Notes: generated by a model from the letters alone, not told the origin. A DNA stretch of 64,000 bases from Sulfurisoma sp. (GCA_030691075.1 JAUYFI010000071.1:1-64000); one strand, 5' to 3'; positions 45,294 through 57,001 are shown, counted from the stretch's first letter. Numbers and translations are program-made.

Positions 45294-47312
45294 TTAGACA
45301 CGAACGAACCACCAAAGCAGCAGGACGACACCGGCGATCATCGAGAAAGCGTACTCATAGAGGTAGCCGGATTGCAGCCGCCGCACCACCAGGGCGAAGC
45401 GTCCGACCAGCCGCGCCGAGCCGTTCACCGCGATGCCGTCGATCAGCACCTGGTCGCCGCCCTTCCACAGGCCGCGACCGACGAGACGCGCGCCGCCGGC
45501 GAAGAACCAGTCGTTGAAGTCGTCGAAGCCGTATTTCTTTTCCAGCACCCAGGCCAGGGGAGCGAGGCGCGCCTTGATCACCGCCGGCAGGTCCGGGCGT
45601 TTGACGTAGAGGAACCAGGCCGTGGCCGCGCCGGAAACGGCCAGCCAGAACGGCAGCGTGCCCAGCGCGTGCGTCATCATGCCGAAGACGCCGTGGAAGC
45701 TCTCCTTCATGTGCGCGAGCGCGCCATGCTCGGGGGCGATGACGATGGCGTCGCCGAAGTAGCCGCCGAACAGCAGCGGGCCGATGAACCAGCCCGCCAC
45801 GATGGACGGGATCGCCAGCAGGATCAGCGGCACGGTCACCACTTTCGGCGACTCGTGCGGCTCCGCATGGTGGCCGTGGTGGCCATCGCCATGATCGCCG
45901 TGGTGGCCGCCGGCGTGGCGGAAGCGCTCCTCGCCGTGGAAGGCGAAGAAGACCAGGCGGAAGGAGTAGAGGCCGCCGATGAAGACGCCGGCGAGCAGCG
46001 CGACATAGGCGAAGCCGGCACCCGGAATCTGCGACAGATGCACCGCCTCGATGATCGAGTCCTTGGAGAAGAAGCCGGCGAAGGGCGGCAGGCCGGCGTT
46101 GGCGATGGCGCCGATCAGCACGGTCAGGTAAGTGATCGGCATGTACTTGCGCAGACCGCCCATGCGGCGCATGTCCTGCTCGTGGTGCATGGCGATGATG
46201 ACCGAGCCGGCGCCGAGGAACAGCACCGCCTTGAAGAAGGCGTGGGTCATCAGGTGGAAAATCGCCACCGAGTAGGCCGAGGCGCCCAGCGCCACGGTCA
46301 TGTAGCCGAGTTGCGACAGCGTCGAGTAGGCGACGACGCGCTTGATGTCGGTCTGGACGATGGCGATCAGCGCCATGAACAGCGCGGTGATGGCGCCGAT
46401 GACGATGACGAAGGACAGCGCCGCTTCCGACAGTTCGAACAGCGGCGACATACGCGACACCATGAAGATGCCGGCGGTCACCATGGTGGCGGCGTGGATC
46501 AGCGCCGAGATCGGCGTCGGGCCTTCCATCGAGTCGGGCAGCCAGACGTGCAGCGGGAACTGCGCCGACTTGCCCATGGCGCCGACAAAGAGGCCGATGC
46601 AGATGACCGAGATCAGCGCCCAGGTGCTGCCGGGGATCAGTTCGACGCTGGTCGCGGCCAGCGCCTTGCCCTTGGCGAACACTTCGACATAGTCGAGCGA
46701 GCCGGCGTAGGCGGCGATGAGGCCGATGCCGAGCAGGAAGCCGAAGTCGCCGACGCGGTTGACCAGGAAGGCCTTGAGGTTGGCATAGATCGCCGTGGGG
46801 CGGTTGCTCCAGAATCCGATCAGCAGGTAGGAGACCAGGCCCACCGCTTCCCAGCCGAAGAAGAGCTGGACGAAGTTGTTGGCCATCACCAGCATCAGCA
46901 TCGAGAAGGTGAACAGCGAAATGTAGCTGAAGAAGCGCTGGTAGCTGTGGGTGCGCGCCAGGCTCTCGGCCGGCCAGTTTTCCTCGTCGTGCGCCATGTA
47001 ACCGATGGTGTAGACGTGCACCATCAGCGAGACGAAGGTGACGACGATCATCATGATCGCGGTCAGCCGGTCGATAAGGAAGCCGATCTCGAACTTGAGG
47101 CCGCCCGATTCCATCCAGGTGTAGAGCGCGCCGTTGAAAGTGGCGCCGGCCATCGCGTCCCGGAACACCAGCACCGAGCAGACGAAGGAGATGGCGACGC
47201 CGAGGCTGGTGACCCAGTGCGCGCCGGCGCGGCCGATGGCGCGGCCGAAGAAGCCGGCGACGATGGCGCCGACCAGCGGCGCGAAGGGGATGATGAGGTA
47301 GAGCGCTTTCAT
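45294..47312 (-). CDS. nuoL: NADH-quinone oxidoreductase subunit L
   Basis: A 672-residue distal membrane subunit with the lateral helix at its C-terminus (about residues 540-600). Motifs: FFGWEAVGLVSYLLIGFW, GKSAQFPLHVWLPDSMEGPT, AYSTLSQLGYMTVAL. A histidine-rich loop (HHGDHGDGHHGHHAEPH) lies near residue 475, unusual in length. The ATG at 47312 is preferred to an adjacent TTG. Confidence 0.97.
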   Translation of the reverse strand: MKALYLIIPFAPLVGAIVAGFFGRAIGRAGAHWVTSLGVAISFVCSVLVFRDAMAGATFNGALYTWMESGGLKFEIGFLIDRLTAIMMIVVTFVSLMVHVYTIGYMAHDEENWPAESLARTHSYQRFFSYISLFTFSMLMLVMANNFVQLFFGWEAVGLVSYLLIGFWSNRPTAIYANLKAFLVNRVGDFGFLLGIGLIAAYAGSLDYVEVFAKGKALAATSVELIPGSTWALISVICIGLFVGAMGKSAQFPLHVWLPDSMEGPTPISALIHAATMVTAGIFMVSRMSPLFELSEAALSFVIVIGAITALFMALIAIVQTDIKRVVAYSTLSQLGYMTVALGASAYSVAIFHLMTHAFFKAVLFLGAGSVIIAMHHEQDMRRMGGLRKYMPITYLTVLIGAIANAGLPPFAGFFSKDSIIEAVHLSQIPGAGFAYVALLAGVFIGGLYSFRLVFFAFHGEERFRHAGGHHGDHGDGHHGHHAEPHESPKVVTVPLILLAIPSIVAGWFIGPLLFGGYFGDAIVIAPEHGALAHMKESFHGVFGMMTHALGTLPFWLAVSGAATAWFLYVKRPDLPAVIKARLAPLAWVLEKKYGFDDFNDWFFAGGARLVGRGLWKGGDQVLIDGIAVNGSARLVGRFALVVRRLQSGYLYEYAFSMIAGVVLLLWWFVRV

Positions 47313-47316
47313 CAAT

Positions 47317-47622
47317 TTAGCCCTTCAGTTGGTCGAGATCGTCGACATGGATGGTCGAGAGATTGCGGAACAGCACGACCAGGATCGCCAGGCCGATGGC
47401 CGACTCGGCGGCCGCCACCGTCAGGATGAAAAACACGAAAATCTGGCCTGCGGCATCGTTGAGGTAATAGGAGAACGCGACGAAGTTCATGTTCACCGCG
47501 AGCAGGATCAGTTCGATGGCCATCAGCAGCACGATCAGATTCTTGCGGTTGAGGAAGACGCCGACGATGCCGATCGAGAACAGGATCGCGCCGAGGATGA
47601 GGTAGTGCGACAGGGAAAGCAT
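47317..47622 (-). CDS. nuoK: NADH-quinone oxidoreductase subunit K
   Basis: A 101-residue, three-helix subunit ([40 protein letters not shown] with the conserved Glu, [17 protein letters not shown] with the second Glu). Confidence 0.97.
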   Translation of the reverse strand: MLSLSHYLILGAILFSIGIVGVFLNRKNLIVLLMAIELILLAVNMNFVAFSYYLNDAAGQIFVFFILTVAAAESAIGLAILVVLFRNLSTIHVDDLDQLKG

Positions 47623-47624
47623 GG

Positions 47625-48230
47625 TCAGTCGCCCTCTTTCTCGGCCGGCATCGAGACGATGCGAATGCGGTCGTTGCGCTGGACCTTGACCTGGTCGGAG
47701 GGGTGCATGAACTTGGTGTCCTTGCGCCGGCGCAGCGTCAGCATGACGGCAGCGACGATGCCGACCAGCAGCACGATGGAGGCCAGTTCGAAGGGATAGA
47801 CATAATCGGTGAACAGCAGGCGACCCAGCGTTTTGGTGTTGCTGTGGTCGGCCGGAATGTCCGGCGGCGCGATGCTGCCGAGGCCGAAGTAGCCGCCGCC
47901 GAGCACAATCGACATCTCGCCGACCAGCAGCAGGCCGATCAGACCGCCGAGCGGCAGGTAATTCCAGAAGCCCTGGCGCAGGCGGTCGACGTTGATGTCG
48001 AGCATCATCACCACGAACAGGAACAGCACCATCACCGCGCCGACATAGACCATGATCAGGGCGATGGCGAGAAACTCGGCGTGCAGCAGCAGCCAGATTC
48101 CGGCGGCGTTGAAGAAGGCCAGCACCAGCGCCAGCGCGGCATGCACCGGGTTGCGCGCGGTGATCACGCGCAAGGCGGCCAGCACCATGATGGTGGCCAG
48201 CATGTAGAACACGAAAGTCTTGAATTCCAT
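47625..48230 (-). CDS. nuoJ: NADH-quinone oxidoreductase subunit J
   Basis: A 201-residue membrane subunit starting [20 protein letters not shown], with five helices and the family motif [20 protein letters not shown]. The C-terminal soluble tail of about 35 residues is hydrophilic. Confidence 0.96.
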   Translation of the reverse strand: MEFKTFVFYMLATIMVLAALRVITARNPVHAALALVLAFFNAAGIWLLLHAEFLAIALIMVYVGAVMVLFLFVVMMLDINVDRLRQGFWNYLPLGGLIGLLLVGEMSIVLGGGYFGLGSIAPPDIPADHSNTKTLGRLLFTDYVYPFELASIVLLVGIVAAVMLTLRRRKDTKFMHPSDQVKVQRNDRIRIVSMPAEKEGD

Positions 48231-48246
48231 CGTCGCGTTTATCCGG

Positions 48247-48747
48247 TCAGCGATACTTGGCGTCCTGCGCGCGGTCGGCGGCGATCTGCGCTTCGTAGCG
48301 ATCGCCATTGGCCAGCAGCATCTGCTTGGTGTAGTAGAGGTCGCCGCGCTTCTCGCCGTGATACTCGAAGATGCGGGTCTCGACGATGGCATCGACCGGG
48401 CAGGCCTCCTCGCAGAAGCCGCAGAAAATGCACTTGGTCAGGTCGATGTCGTAGCGCGTGGTGCGGCGCGATTTCGTCCCGTCGGCGTCCTCGCGCTCGG
48501 CGCCCTCGATGGTGATGGCCAGCGCCGGACACACCGCTTCGCACAGCTTGCAGGAAATGCAGCGCTCCTCGCCGTTCGGATAGCGGCGCAGCGCGTGCAG
48601 GCCGCGGAAGCGGAAGCCCTGCGGCGTCTTCTCGTCCGGGTACTGCACGGTGATCTTGCGGGCGAAGAAATAACGCCCGGTCACCGCCATGCCCTGGAGC
48701 AGTTCGACGAGGAACAGGCCTTTGACGAAGTCCTTGACGGCACCCAT
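48247..48747 (-). CDS. nuoI: NADH-quinone oxidoreductase subunit I
   Basis: A 166-residue ferredoxin-like subunit with two [4Fe-4S] motifs, [12 protein letters not shown] and [12 protein letters not shown], and [18 protein letters not shown]. It carries clusters N6a and N6b near the membrane. Confidence 0.98.
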   Translation of the reverse strand: MGAVKDFVKGLFLVELLQGMAVTGRYFFARKITVQYPDEKTPQGFRFRGLHALRRYPNGEERCISCKLCEAVCPALAITIEGAEREDADGTKSRRTTRYDIDLTKCIFCGFCEEACPVDAIVETRIFEYHGEKRGDLYYTKQMLLANGDRYEAQIAADRAQDAKYR

Positions 48748-48766
48748 GATTAGCTAATGCCCTCCC

Positions 48767-49858
48767 CTATTTCCAGATGTTGAGCGGCGACATCATCCAG
48801 GCGCCGACGACGACGATCCAGATGAAACACAGCGGGAGGAACACCTTCCAGCCCAGACGCATGATCTGGTCGTAGCGATAACGAGGGAAGGTGGCACGGA
48901 ACCAGAGGAACAGGAACAGGATGAACGAGATCTTGGCGATGAGCCACCACACGCTGTCCGGCAGGAAACCGACCGGCGACAGCCAGCCGCCGAGGAAGAA
49001 GATCGAGACCATCGCCGAGATCAGGATCATGTTGGCGTATTCGGCGAGGAAGAACAGCGCGAAGGCCATGCCCGAATATTCGACCATGTGACCGGCGACG
49101 ATCTCGGACTCGCCTTCCACCACGTCGAAGGGCGCGCGGTTGGTCTCGGCCACGCCGGAAATCAGGTACACCAGGAACATCGGCAGCAGCGGCAGCCAGT
49201 TCCACGACAACAGGCCGACGCCCATGCCGGCGAAGGTGCCCTTGCCCTGCGCCGCGACGATGGCCGACAGGTTGAGGCTGTTCGACACCATCAGCACCAC
49301 GATCAGCGCCATGCCCATGGAAATTTCGTAGGACACCATCTGCGCCGCCGAGCGCATGGCGCCGATGAAGGCGTATTTCGAATTCGAGGCCCAGCCGGAA
49401 ATGATGACGCCATAGACGCCGATGGAACTGACGGCCAGCAGGTAGAGCACGCCGGCGTCGATATTGGCCAGCACCAGGCCGGCGTCGAAGGGGATCACCG
49501 CCCAGGCTATCAATGCTGGCGCCAGGCCCATGATCGGGCCGAGGATGAACAGCGCCTTGCTGGCCTTGGTCGGAACGATGATTTCCTTGAACATCAGCTT
49601 GAGCGCGTCGGCGATCGGCTGCAGCAGGCCGAACGGGCCGACCCGGTTGGGGCCGATGCGCACATGCATGTAGGCGATGACCTTGCGCTCGAAATACGGC
49701 AGGTAGGCCACCGCAGCCACCACCGGCGCGAGGATGCAGACGATCTTGATCAGCGTCCACGCCAGCGGCCAGAAGGGCTTGAACCAGCTCCAGAGCCAGT
49801 CCCAGAGGCCGAACAGGCTCCAGAACCCCTGGAAGAATTGCAGGGCCGCGGCTTCCAT
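48767..49858 (-). CDS. nuoH: NADH-quinone oxidoreductase subunit H
   Basis: A 363-residue membrane subunit that helps form the quinone site: [59 protein letters not shown]. Its start overlaps the nuoG stop by one base. Confidence 0.98.
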   Translation of the reverse strand: MEAAALQFFQGFWSLFGLWDWLWSWFKPFWPLAWTLIKIVCILAPVVAAVAYLPYFERKVIAYMHVRIGPNRVGPFGLLQPIADALKLMFKEIIVPTKASKALFILGPIMGLAPALIAWAVIPFDAGLVLANIDAGVLYLLAVSSIGVYGVIISGWASNSKYAFIGAMRSAAQMVSYEISMGMALIVVLMVSNSLNLSAIVAAQGKGTFAGMGVGLLSWNWLPLLPMFLVYLISGVAETNRAPFDVVEGESEIVAGHMVEYSGMAFALFFLAEYANMILISAMVSIFFLGGWLSPVGFLPDSVWWLIAKISFILFLFLWFRATFPRYRYDQIMRLGWKVFLPLCFIWIVVVGAWMMSPLNIWK

Positions 49859-52227
49859 CAGGCTTTCTCCACGGTCACGTTTGCGAACATTGCGCCGAGG
49901 CTGGCAGTCGAGGCGTGGGCGGCGGCGATGCGCACGCAGTTGTCGGGCACGCCGGCATCGAGTTCGGCTTGCAACGTTGCCGTCCCGCCAGTCCCACGGG
50001 GATTTCCTTCGGTCACGCCGACTTTTACGATGTCGCCCGCCGCCACGCCGAGCTTCGCCAGCATCGCGGCATTCATGCGCGCGGCCGGCGCTACGGCATC
50101 GGCGGTGCGTTGCAGGCTGGGCGCGCGGCGCACCAGCGGGTCGGAAAAGTGGATCGGCACGTCAGCAACGCGTTCCATGCCGGCGGCTGACGGCAACTCG
50201 ATGGCGACGCCCTCAACGCCATTGTCGAGACCGGACACGAACTCGGGCTTGCCGCCGAGAAGTTCATCACGCACCTGTTCCGAACTGTCGTAACCGAAAC
50301 CGCCGAGTTCGAGCAGGTTGCCGAGCACGCGCAGCACCTTCCATGCCGGCCGCGCTTCGCCCCGCGGCTTGGCCACGGCATGGAAGCTCTGCACGCGGCC
50401 TTCGGTGTTGATGAAGGTGCCCGAGGTCTCGCTGAAGGGCGAAACCGGCAGCAGCACGTCGGCATAGTCGAGCGCGGCTTGCGACTTGAAGGGCGACAGC
50501 ACGATCACGCTGCTGGCCTGCTGCATCGCGGCCAGCGCGGCAGCGCCGTCGGCGCAATCCAGTTCCGGCTCGGCGCCGAGCAGCAGATAGACCTTGCGCG
50601 GATCGGTCAGCATGGCGGCGGCATTCATGCCCTCCCCCGCCGGCACGGCCCCCGCGACGTAACCGCCGACGCTGTTGGCGGCCTCGCCAAGGAATCCGAA
50701 CTTGCTGCCGAGAAGACCGGCCAGTTGCTGGGCCAGCGCATTGAGCGTCGCCGCCCGCGGATGCTGCTGGGCGAAGTTGCCGAGCAGAATGGCTGTGTTT
50801 GTTCCGGAAACCAGGCTCGCGGCGATCTTCTTTGCCGTGTCGCCAGCGCCGACTTTTTCCAGCGAAGGATCGGCGGCGGCGCCCTTCTGCTCGGCCACCG
50901 CCTTGACGACCTGAGCCAGCAACTCGGGCAACCGCGACGGCGCGGCGACGGCACGGGCCGTGAGGTCGACCAGCAGGTCGTCATCGGCCGAGTGGATCAC
51001 GCTGATCTGCATGCCCTTCTTCGCCGCCTGACGCAGGCGCTGGGCGAGCAGCGGGTGATCCTTGCGCAGGAAGCTGCCGACAATTAGGACGCGGGCAACC
51101 GCGGGCACGCGATCGAGCCCGCTAAGCTCGGCAACCTTCATGCCCAGCCACGGCGTGCCGCGGCGGTGTCCGTCGGCGGAGAAGTCGGACTGACGCAGAC
51201 GGAAGTCTATGTTCTCGCAGCCCAGCCCGCGCATCAGCTTCGCCGCAAGCGCCATTTCCTCGAGCGTGGCATGCGGACTCACCAGCGCACCGATGGCGGC
51301 GGCGCCGTGGTTCTTCGCCACGTCGCGCAGCGCGTGCGACGTGTAGTCGAGGGCGACGTTCCAGTCGACCTCCTGCCACCTGCCGTCCTGCTTGACCATC
51401 GGCTTGGTGAGGCGTTCGGCGGAATTCAACGCCTCGTAGGAGAAGCGCTCCTTGTCGGACAGCCAGCACTCGTTGACCTGTTCGTTCTCCAGCGGCAGTA
51501 CGCGCATCACGCGGTCGTGCTTGACCTGGACGATGAGGTTGCTGCCCAACCCATCGTGCGGGCTCACCGACTTGCGCCGCGCCAGTTCCCAGGTGCGCGC
51601 CGTATAGCGGAAAGGCTTGGAGGTCAGCGCGCCGACCGGGCAGAGGTCGATGATGTTGCCGGAAAGTTCGGAATCGACGGTCTTCCCGACGAAGGACATG
51701 ATTTCGGCGCGATCGCCGCGGAAGGCCTGGCCGAGTTCCATCAGGCCGGCGATTTCCTGGGTGAAGCGCACGCAGCGGGTGCAGTTGATGCACCGGGTCA
51801 TGTCGGTCGCGATCAGCGAGCCGAGATCCTTGTTCGGCACCACGCGCTTGTCTTCCTCGTAGCGCGATGCGCCGTCGCCGTAGCCGACGGCGAGGTCCTG
51901 CAACTGGCATTCGCCGCCCTGGTCGCAGATGGGGCAATCGAGCGGGTGGTTGATCAGCAGGAATTCCATCACGCTCTTCTGCGCCTTGACGGCGAGATCG
52001 GAATGCGTGAACACCTTCATGCCGTTGGTGACGGGCGTGGCGCAGGCCGGCAGCGGCTTGGGCGCCTTTTCCACCTGCACCAGGCACATGCGGCAGTTGG
52101 CGGCGATGGACAGCTTCTTGTGATAGCAGAAATGCGGGATGTACACGCCGGCCCGATGCGCGGCCTCGATCACCGTGCTGCCCTCGGGCACCGAGAGCTT
52201 CTGGCCGTCGAGTTCGAGTTCCAGCAT
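49858..52227 (-). CDS. nuoG: NADH-quinone oxidoreductase subunit G
   Basis: A 789-residue subunit: N-terminal [2Fe-2S] cysteines ([20 protein letters not shown]), [30 protein letters not shown], and [19 protein letters not shown], then the molybdopterin-like C-terminal domain. Two dispersed-repeat copies are embedded: [14 protein letters not shown] (about residue 460) and a split copy, [19 protein letters not shown] (about residue 740). The clusters themselves are intact, and both inserts lie in the cluster-poor C-terminal part. Confidence 0.97.
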   Translation of the reverse strand: MLELELDGQKLSVPEGSTVIEAAHRAGVYIPHFCYHKKLSIAANCRMCLVQVEKAPKPLPACATPVTNGMKVFTHSDLAVKAQKSVMEFLLINHPLDCPICDQGGECQLQDLAVGYGDGASRYEEDKRVVPNKDLGSLIATDMTRCINCTRCVRFTQEIAGLMELGQAFRGDRAEIMSFVGKTVDSELSGNIIDLCPVGALTSKPFRYTARTWELARRKSVSPHDGLGSNLIVQVKHDRVMRVLPLENEQVNECWLSDKERFSYEALNSAERLTKPMVKQDGRWQEVDWNVALDYTSHALRDVAKNHGAAAIGALVSPHATLEEMALAAKLMRGLGCENIDFRLRQSDFSADGHRRGTPWLGMKVAELSGLDRVPAVARVLIVGSFLRKDHPLLAQRLRQAAKKGMQISVIHSADDDLLVDLTARAVAAPSRLPELLAQVVKAVAEQKGAAADPSLEKVGAGDTAKKIAASLVSGTNTAILLGNFAQQHPRAATLNALAQQLAGLLGSKFGFLGEAANSVGGYVAGAVPAGEGMNAAAMLTDPRKVYLLLGAEPELDCADGAAALAAMQQASSVIVLSPFKSQAALDYADVLLPVSPFSETSGTFINTEGRVQSFHAVAKPRGEARPAWKVLRVLGNLLELGGFGYDSSEQVRDELLGGKPEFVSGLDNGVEGVAIELPSAAGMERVADVPIHFSDPLVRRAPSLQRTADAVAPAARMNAAMLAKLGVAAGDIVKVGVTEGNPRGTGGTATLQAELDAGVPDNCVRIAAAHASTASLGAMFANVTVEKA
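49977..50026 (-). repeat. Split/extended dispersed repeat in nuoG
   Basis: On the coding strand: AAAAGTCGGCG, then about 23 unrelated bases containing GGAAATCCCCGTGGG, then CTGGCGGGACGGCAA. The inner segment resembles the insert of the composite copy at 27561. Confidence 0.5.
50834..50858 (-). repeat. Dispersed short repeat in nuoG
   Basis: Plus strand GCCGTGTCGCCAGCGCCGAC then TTTTT, a perfect ACAC-subtype copy read as KVGAGDTA. Confidence 0.8.
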
Positions 52228-53588
52228 TACGCCTGTCCCATGTTGCGCGTGAAGAAGCTACTGCCCGCGCGCTGCACATCCGGCGGCACCAGGCACTTCT
52301 TGTTCTCGATGTGGTATTCGAATTCGTTGCGGAAATGCTTGACGAAGCTCTGCACCGGCATCGAGGCGGCATCGCCCAAAGCACAGATGGTGCGGCCCAT
52401 GATGTTGATGGTCAGACGATCGAGCAGCGCGAGATCCTCGGGCCGGCCCTCGCCATGCTCGATGCGATGGATCACCTTGTACATCCAGCCCGTGCCCTCG
52501 CGACAGGGCGTGCATTGGCCGCAGGATTCCTCGTAGTAAAAATACGAGAGCCGCTCCAGCGCCTTGACCATGCAGGTGGTTTCGTCCATGACGATGACCG
52601 CGCCGGAGCCAAGCATGGAGCCGGCCTTGGCGATGGAGTCGTAGTCCATGGTGCAGTCCATCATCACGTCAGCCGGCAGCACCGGCGCCGACGAACCGCC
52701 GGGGATCACCGCTTTCAATTTACGGCCGCCGCGCATGCCGCCGGCCATTTCGAGCAGCCTGGCGAAGGGCGTGCCCATCGGCACTTCGAAGTTGCCCGGA
52801 CGATTGACGTGGCCCGAGACCGAGTAGAGCTTGGTGCCGCCGTTGTTGGGCTTGCCGAGATCGAGGAAGCTCTCGCCGCCGATGCGGAAGATGAAGGGGA
52901 TCGAGGCGAAGCTTTCGGTGTTGTTGATGGTGGTCGGCTTGCCGTAGAGGCCGACGTTGGCCGGGAACGGCGGCTTGAAGCGCGGCTGGCCCTTCTTGCC
53001 CTCGATGGATTCGAGCAGCGCCGATTCCTCGCCGCAGATGTAAGCGCCCCAGCCGTGGTGCGCGAACAGTTCGAAATCGAAGCCGGCGCCGAGGATGTTC
53101 TGGCCGAGATAGCCGGCGGCGCGCGCCTCGTCCAGGGCTTGCTCGAAGCGCTGGTAGAGCTCGTAGATTTCGCCGTGGATGTAGTTGTAGCCGCGACCGG
53201 CGCCGACCGCGTAGGCGGCGATGATCATGCCCTCGATGATGGCGTGCGGGTCGAAGCGCTGGATGTCGCGATCCTTGAAGGTGCCGGGCTCGCCCTCGTC
53301 GGTGTTGCAGACGATGTATTTTTCCGGCGCCGCCTTGGGCATGAAGCTCCACTTGAGGCCGGTGGGGAAACCCGCGCCGCCACGGCCGCGCAGCACCGAT
53401 TTCTTCACCTCATTGATGACGTCGTCGGGCGACATCTTCCCGGCGAGGATCTTCTTCAGCGACTGGTAGCCGCCGCGCGCCTCGTAGTCCTTGAGGCGCC
53501 AGCCGGTGTCGTTCTCCAGGCGCCACTCGTGGCCGCCCTTCTGCCAGCCGGCGGACAGCAACGGATTGATCGCTTCGAGCAATGCCAT
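52227..53588 (-). CDS. nuoF: NADH-quinone oxidoreductase subunit F
   Basis: A 453-residue NADH- and FMN-binding subunit: [15 protein letters not shown] (FMN/NADH), [16 protein letters not shown], and the [4Fe-4S] N3 ligands [13 protein letters not shown] plus CALGDAA. The ATG at 53588 is one base from the nuoE stop; its stop and the nuoG start overlap (TAATG). Confidence 0.98.
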   Translation of the reverse strand: MALLEAINPLLSAGWQKGGHEWRLENDTGWRLKDYEARGGYQSLKKILAGKMSPDDVINEVKKSVLRGRGGAGFPTGLKWSFMPKAAPEKYIVCNTDEGEPGTFKDRDIQRFDPHAIIEGMIIAAYAVGAGRGYNYIHGEIYELYQRFEQALDEARAAGYLGQNILGAGFDFELFAHHGWGAYICGEESALLESIEGKKGQPRFKPPFPANVGLYGKPTTINNTESFASIPFIFRIGGESFLDLGKPNNGGTKLYSVSGHVNRPGNFEVPMGTPFARLLEMAGGMRGGRKLKAVIPGGSSAPVLPADVMMDCTMDYDSIAKAGSMLGSGAVIVMDETTCMVKALERLSYFYYEESCGQCTPCREGTGWMYKVIHRIEHGEGRPEDLALLDRLTINIMGRTICALGDAASMPVQSFVKHFRNEFEYHIENKKCLVPPDVQRAGSSFFTRNMGQA

Positions 53589-53589
53589 G

Positions 53590-54063
53590 TTATTTGCACT
53601 CCCCGAGCAGCTTGTCGATTTCATCCGGCGTCATGAAGCAGTGCATGCGCTTGTTGTTCACCAGCATCACCGGTGCATCGCCGCAGGCGCCCATGCACTC
53701 GCCTTCCTTCAGCGTGAACCTGCCGTCGGCGGTGGTCTCGTTGAAGTCGATGCCAAGCTTGTTCTTCAGATACTCGGCGGCATGCACGCCGCCGGACAAG
53801 GCGCACGGCAGGTTGGTGCACACCGTCAGCTTGTACTTGCCGACCGGGGCCAAGTCGTACATGTTGTAGAAGCTGGCGACCTCGTAGGCGGCGATGGCCG
53901 GCATGTCGAGGTAGCCGGCGACGGCCGCGATGGCGTCCTTCGACAGCCAGCCGAGTTCATCCTGGGCGAAGGCCAGCGCCGCCATCACGGCGGACTGCTT
54001 CTGCGCGGCGGGGTACTTGGCGACCTCGCGGTCGATTTTCCCGAGGGTGGCTTCGCTCAGCAT
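53590..54063 (-). CDS. nuoE: NADH-quinone oxidoreductase subunit E
   Basis: A 157-residue thioredoxin-like subunit with the [2Fe-2S] N1a ligands [12 protein letters not shown] and [10 protein letters not shown]. The start at 54063 ([18 protein letters not shown]) follows a repeat-bearing 112-base gap after nuoD. Confidence 0.97.
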   Translation of the reverse strand: MLSEATLGKIDREVAKYPAAQKQSAVMAALAFAQDELGWLSKDAIAAVAGYLDMPAIAAYEVASFYNMYDLAPVGKYKLTVCTNLPCALSGGVHAAEYLKNKLGIDFNETTADGRFTLKEGECMGACGDAPVMLVNNKRMHCFMTPDEIDKLLGECK

Positions 54064-54175
54064 GCTGCCTCCGTCGGGCCGCCCCAAGGAGGCAGGCACG
54101 GCTTGCCCCCTCTGGGGGTGGGGGGCAGCGAGCCGATGAATTTGAAGTTGAGGCGAGCGTGGGGGGCCATATTCG
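54064..54175. repeat. GC-rich repeat-like insert between nuoD and nuoE
   Basis: In an operon with otherwise 0-30-base gaps these 112 bases stand out. They hold palindromic runs CCCCCTCTGGGGGTGGGGGG and CCGTCGGGCCGCCCCAAGG, with no gene. I take it for a dispersed repetitive element; the in-frame nuoE ORF reading through it is a by-product. Confidence 0.5.
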
Positions 54176-55429
54176 TTATCTGTCAACTTCGCCGAAGACA
54201 ATATCGAGCGTACCAATAATGGTCACCACATCAGCCAGCATGTGCCCCCTGGCCATCTCGTCCAACGCCGCAATATTCTGAAAGGCAACCGAACGCAGTT
54301 TGACGCGGTAGGGCTTGTTGGCGCCATCCGAAATCATATAAACGCCAAACTCGCCCTTGGCGTGTTCGATACCGGCATAGACTTCACCTGGCGGCACGTG
54401 CATGCCTTCGCTGACGAGCTTGAAATGATGGATCAACTCTTCCATGCTGCCCTTCATCTTTTCGCGCGACGGTGGGGCTACCTTGTGGTTATCGCTGATG
54501 ACGGGACCGGGATTCTTGCGCAGCCAGTCGATACACTGCTTGATGATACGGTTGGACTGGCGCATCTCCTCCATCCGCACCAGATAGCGATCGTAGCAGT
54601 CGCCTTCGACGCCGACCGGAATGTCGAAATCGAGCCGGTCATAAACCTCGTAGGGCTGCTTCTTGCGCAGATCCCATTCGATCCCGGAGCCACGCAGCAT
54701 CGGGCCGGAAAGACCAAGTTGCAGGGCACGCTCGGGCGAGATCACGCCGATGCCGACCAGACGCTGCTTCCAGATGCGATTGTCCGTCAGCAGGGTTTCG
54801 TATTCGTCGCAATAGCCGGGGAAACGATTGGTGAAGTCCTCTATGAAATCGAGCACCGAGCCCTCGCGCGCGGCGTTGAGCTCCTTCACCGTCTGCGCGT
54901 TCTTGAACTTGTTGGTCTCGTACTTCGGCATGCGATCCGGCAGGTCGCGGTATACGCCACCCGGGCGGTAGTAGGCCTGGTGCATACGAGCGCCAGTGAC
55001 AGCCTCGAGAATGTCGCAGATATCCTCGCGTTCGCGGAAGGTGTAAAGCACCATCGCCATCGCGCCGACGTCCAAGGCATGCGCACCGAGATTAAACAGG
55101 TGATGGTGGATGCGCGTGATCTCGTCGAACATCACGCGGATGTACTGCGCCCGCAGCGGCACCTCGATGCCAAGCATGCGCTCGATCGCCATGCAGTACG
55201 GATGCTCGTTGATAATCATCGACGTATAGTCGAGCCGATCCATAAAGGGCAGCGACTGGATCCAGGTGCGCGTCTCCATCAGCTTCTCGGTGCCGCGATG
55301 AAGCAGGCCGATGTGCGGGTCGGCGCGGACGACGACTTCGCCGTCGAGTTCCAGCACCAGGCGCAGCACGCCGTGCGCCGCCGGGTGCTGCGGGCCGAAG
55401 TTGAGGGTGTAGTTCTTGATCTCAGCCAC
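54176..55429 (-). CDS. nuoD: NADH-quinone oxidoreductase subunit D
   Basis: A 417-residue subunit descended from [NiFe] hydrogenase large subunits: [60 protein letters not shown]. It lines the quinone pocket. It overlaps nuoC by 8 bases. Confidence 0.98.
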   Translation of the reverse strand: MAEIKNYTLNFGPQHPAAHGVLRLVLELDGEVVVRADPHIGLLHRGTEKLMETRTWIQSLPFMDRLDYTSMIINEHPYCMAIERMLGIEVPLRAQYIRVMFDEITRIHHHLFNLGAHALDVGAMAMVLYTFREREDICDILEAVTGARMHQAYYRPGGVYRDLPDRMPKYETNKFKNAQTVKELNAAREGSVLDFIEDFTNRFPGYCDEYETLLTDNRIWKQRLVGIGVISPERALQLGLSGPMLRGSGIEWDLRKKQPYEVYDRLDFDIPVGVEGDCYDRYLVRMEEMRQSNRIIKQCIDWLRKNPGPVISDNHKVAPPSREKMKGSMEELIHHFKLVSEGMHVPPGEVYAGIEHAKGEFGVYMISDGANKPYRVKLRSVAFQNIAALDEMARGHMLADVVTIIGTLDIVFGEVDR

Positions 55430-56048
55430 GGTCGCCCACCTTGCCGTAGTTGTCCTCGCGCACGATGCGCGGCGTGTTCTCGCGCGGCTCGATGGTCACC
55501 GGCTGATAGACCACGCGCTGCTGCGCCGGGTCGTAGCGCATCTCGACATGGCCGAAGATCGGGAAGTCCTTGCGGAAGGGATGGCCGACGAAGCCATAAT
55601 CGGTGAGGATGCGGCGCAGGTCGTCATGGCCGCTGAACATGATGCCGTAGAGGTCGAAGGCCTCGCGCTCGAACCAGTTGACGCCGTTCCAGACATCGAT
55701 CAGCGAATCGACGACGGGAAAATTGTCGTCGGGGGCGAAGACCCGCAGGCGCAGGCGCCAGTTGTGGGTGAGCGAAAGCAGATGGCTGACCGCGGCGAAG
55801 CGCGGCGTGCCCGTCTGGTTCGCGTCCGTGAACGCCACCTCGCCATACGACGCGTAATCCACGCCGCAAAGATCCATCAGCTGCTCGAAGCGCAGGTCGG
55901 CGTGATCGCGCAGCGTGGTCGCCACCGCCAGGTAGTCGGCGGCGGCCACCACCAGCGTGGCCTCGCCGCGGTCGACGTCGAGGCTGCCGACGCGCTCGCC
56001 CAGCACATCCCGCAGGTTCTGACAAAGCTTGTCCAGCTTGGCGCTCAT
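55422..56048 (-). CDS. nuoC: NADH-quinone oxidoreductase subunit C
   Basis: A 208-residue 30-kDa subunit ending in the family signature [20 protein letters not shown] and [17 protein letters not shown]. It sits separate from NuoD, not fused as in enterobacteria. Confidence 0.97.
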   Translation of the reverse strand: MSAKLDKLCQNLRDVLGERVGSLDVDRGEATLVVAAADYLAVATTLRDHADLRFEQLMDLCGVDYASYGEVAFTDANQTGTPRFAAVSHLLSLTHNWRLRLRVFAPDDNFPVVDSLIDVWNGVNWFEREAFDLYGIMFSGHDDLRRILTDYGFVGHPFRKDFPIFGHVEMRYDPAQQRVVYQPVTIEPRENTPRIVREDNYGKVGDRG

Positions 56049-56078
56049 TTGGATACGTTCGGTAATGGGGCGGACGAA

Positions 56079-56555
56079 TCAGCGGGCGATGGTGTAGGTA
56101 CGCGTGATCTTGTTCTGCAGCTGGATGATGCCATAGAGCAGCGCCTCGGCCGTCGGCGGACAGCCCGGCACATAGATGTCCACCGGCACGATGCGGTCGC
56201 AACCGCGCACCACCGAATACGAATAATGATAGTAGCCGCCGCCGTTGGCGCAGGAACCCATCGAGATCACCCAGCGCGGCTCGGCCATCTGGTCATAGAC
56301 CTTGCGCAGTGCCGGCGCCATCTTGTTGGTCAGCGTGCCGGCGACGATCATCACGTCCGACTGGCGCGGGCTGGGGCGGAACACGATGCCGAAGCGGTCG
56401 AGGTCGTAGCGCGACACGCCCGTGTGGATCATCTCGATGGCGCAGCAGGCCAGGCCGAAGGTGACCGGCCAGAGCGAGCCGGTGCGCGTCCAGTTGATCA
56501 GCTTGTCCAGCGACGTGGTCACGAAGCCTTCCTGCAATACGCCTTCGATGCTCAT
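56079..56555 (-). CDS. nuoB: NADH-quinone oxidoreductase subunit B
   Basis: A 158-residue subunit that holds cluster N2: the tandem cysteines in [10 protein letters not shown], then [19 protein letters not shown] and [14 protein letters not shown]. Confidence 0.98.
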   Translation of the reverse strand: MSIEGVLQEGFVTTSLDKLINWTRTGSLWPVTFGLACCAIEMIHTGVSRYDLDRFGIVFRPSPRQSDVMIVAGTLTNKMAPALRKVYDQMAEPRWVISMGSCANGGGYYHYSYSVVRGCDRIVPVDIYVPGCPPTAEALLYGIIQLQNKITRTYTIAR

Positions 56556-56562
56556 GGTCCGG

Positions 56563-56937
56563 TCATTCCCAATCGAGGGCGCCCTTGGCCCAGGCGTAGA
56601 CGTAGCCCACGACCAGGATGGCGATAAATACCATCATTTCGACGAAGCCGAACAGCTTCACGGATTCCGTTTCGACAATTTCCTTGAAGATCGTCGCCCA
56701 GGGGAAGAGGAAGGCGATTTCGAGATCGAACAGGATGAAGATGATGGCGACGAGGTAGTAGCGCACATCGAATTTCATGCGGGCATCTTCGAAGGCCTCG
56801 AAGCCGCACTCGAAAGCGGAGAGTTTTTCCGGATCGGGCCGATGGGGGCCGATCAGCCGACCGACGATGATCGGGACGCAGCCGAAGATCAGGGCGACGA
56901 AGATGAAAACGAGAACGGGGAAATAGTTTTCCAGCAT
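56563..56937 (-). CDS. nuoA: NADH-quinone oxidoreductase subunit A
   Basis: A 124-residue membrane subunit with three helices: [40 protein letters not shown] (conserved loop), [14 protein letters not shown]. First gene of the operon; no clear Shine-Dalgarno precedes the ATG. 64 bases separate it from tRNA-Leu. Confidence 0.97.
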   Translation of the reverse strand: MLENYFPVLVFIFVALIFGCVPIIVGRLIGPHRPDPEKLSAFECGFEAFEDARMKFDVRYYLVAIIFILFDLEIAFLFPWATIFKEIVETESVKLFGFVEMMVFIAILVVGYVYAWAKGALDWE

Positions 56938-57001
56938 TTTTATGGCTTGTGCCGCGTGGTCGCTGCGCTGCTTGATCCCGAAAAACAAACCCCATAAAAC
57001 T

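Noticed and set aside
43827-47429. A 1200-codon open frame antisense to nuoM and nuoL
   Set aside because: It is rich in His, Asp, Gln and Arg as expected from the complement of GC-rich codons, matches no family, and the other strand encodes unmistakable Nuo subunits.
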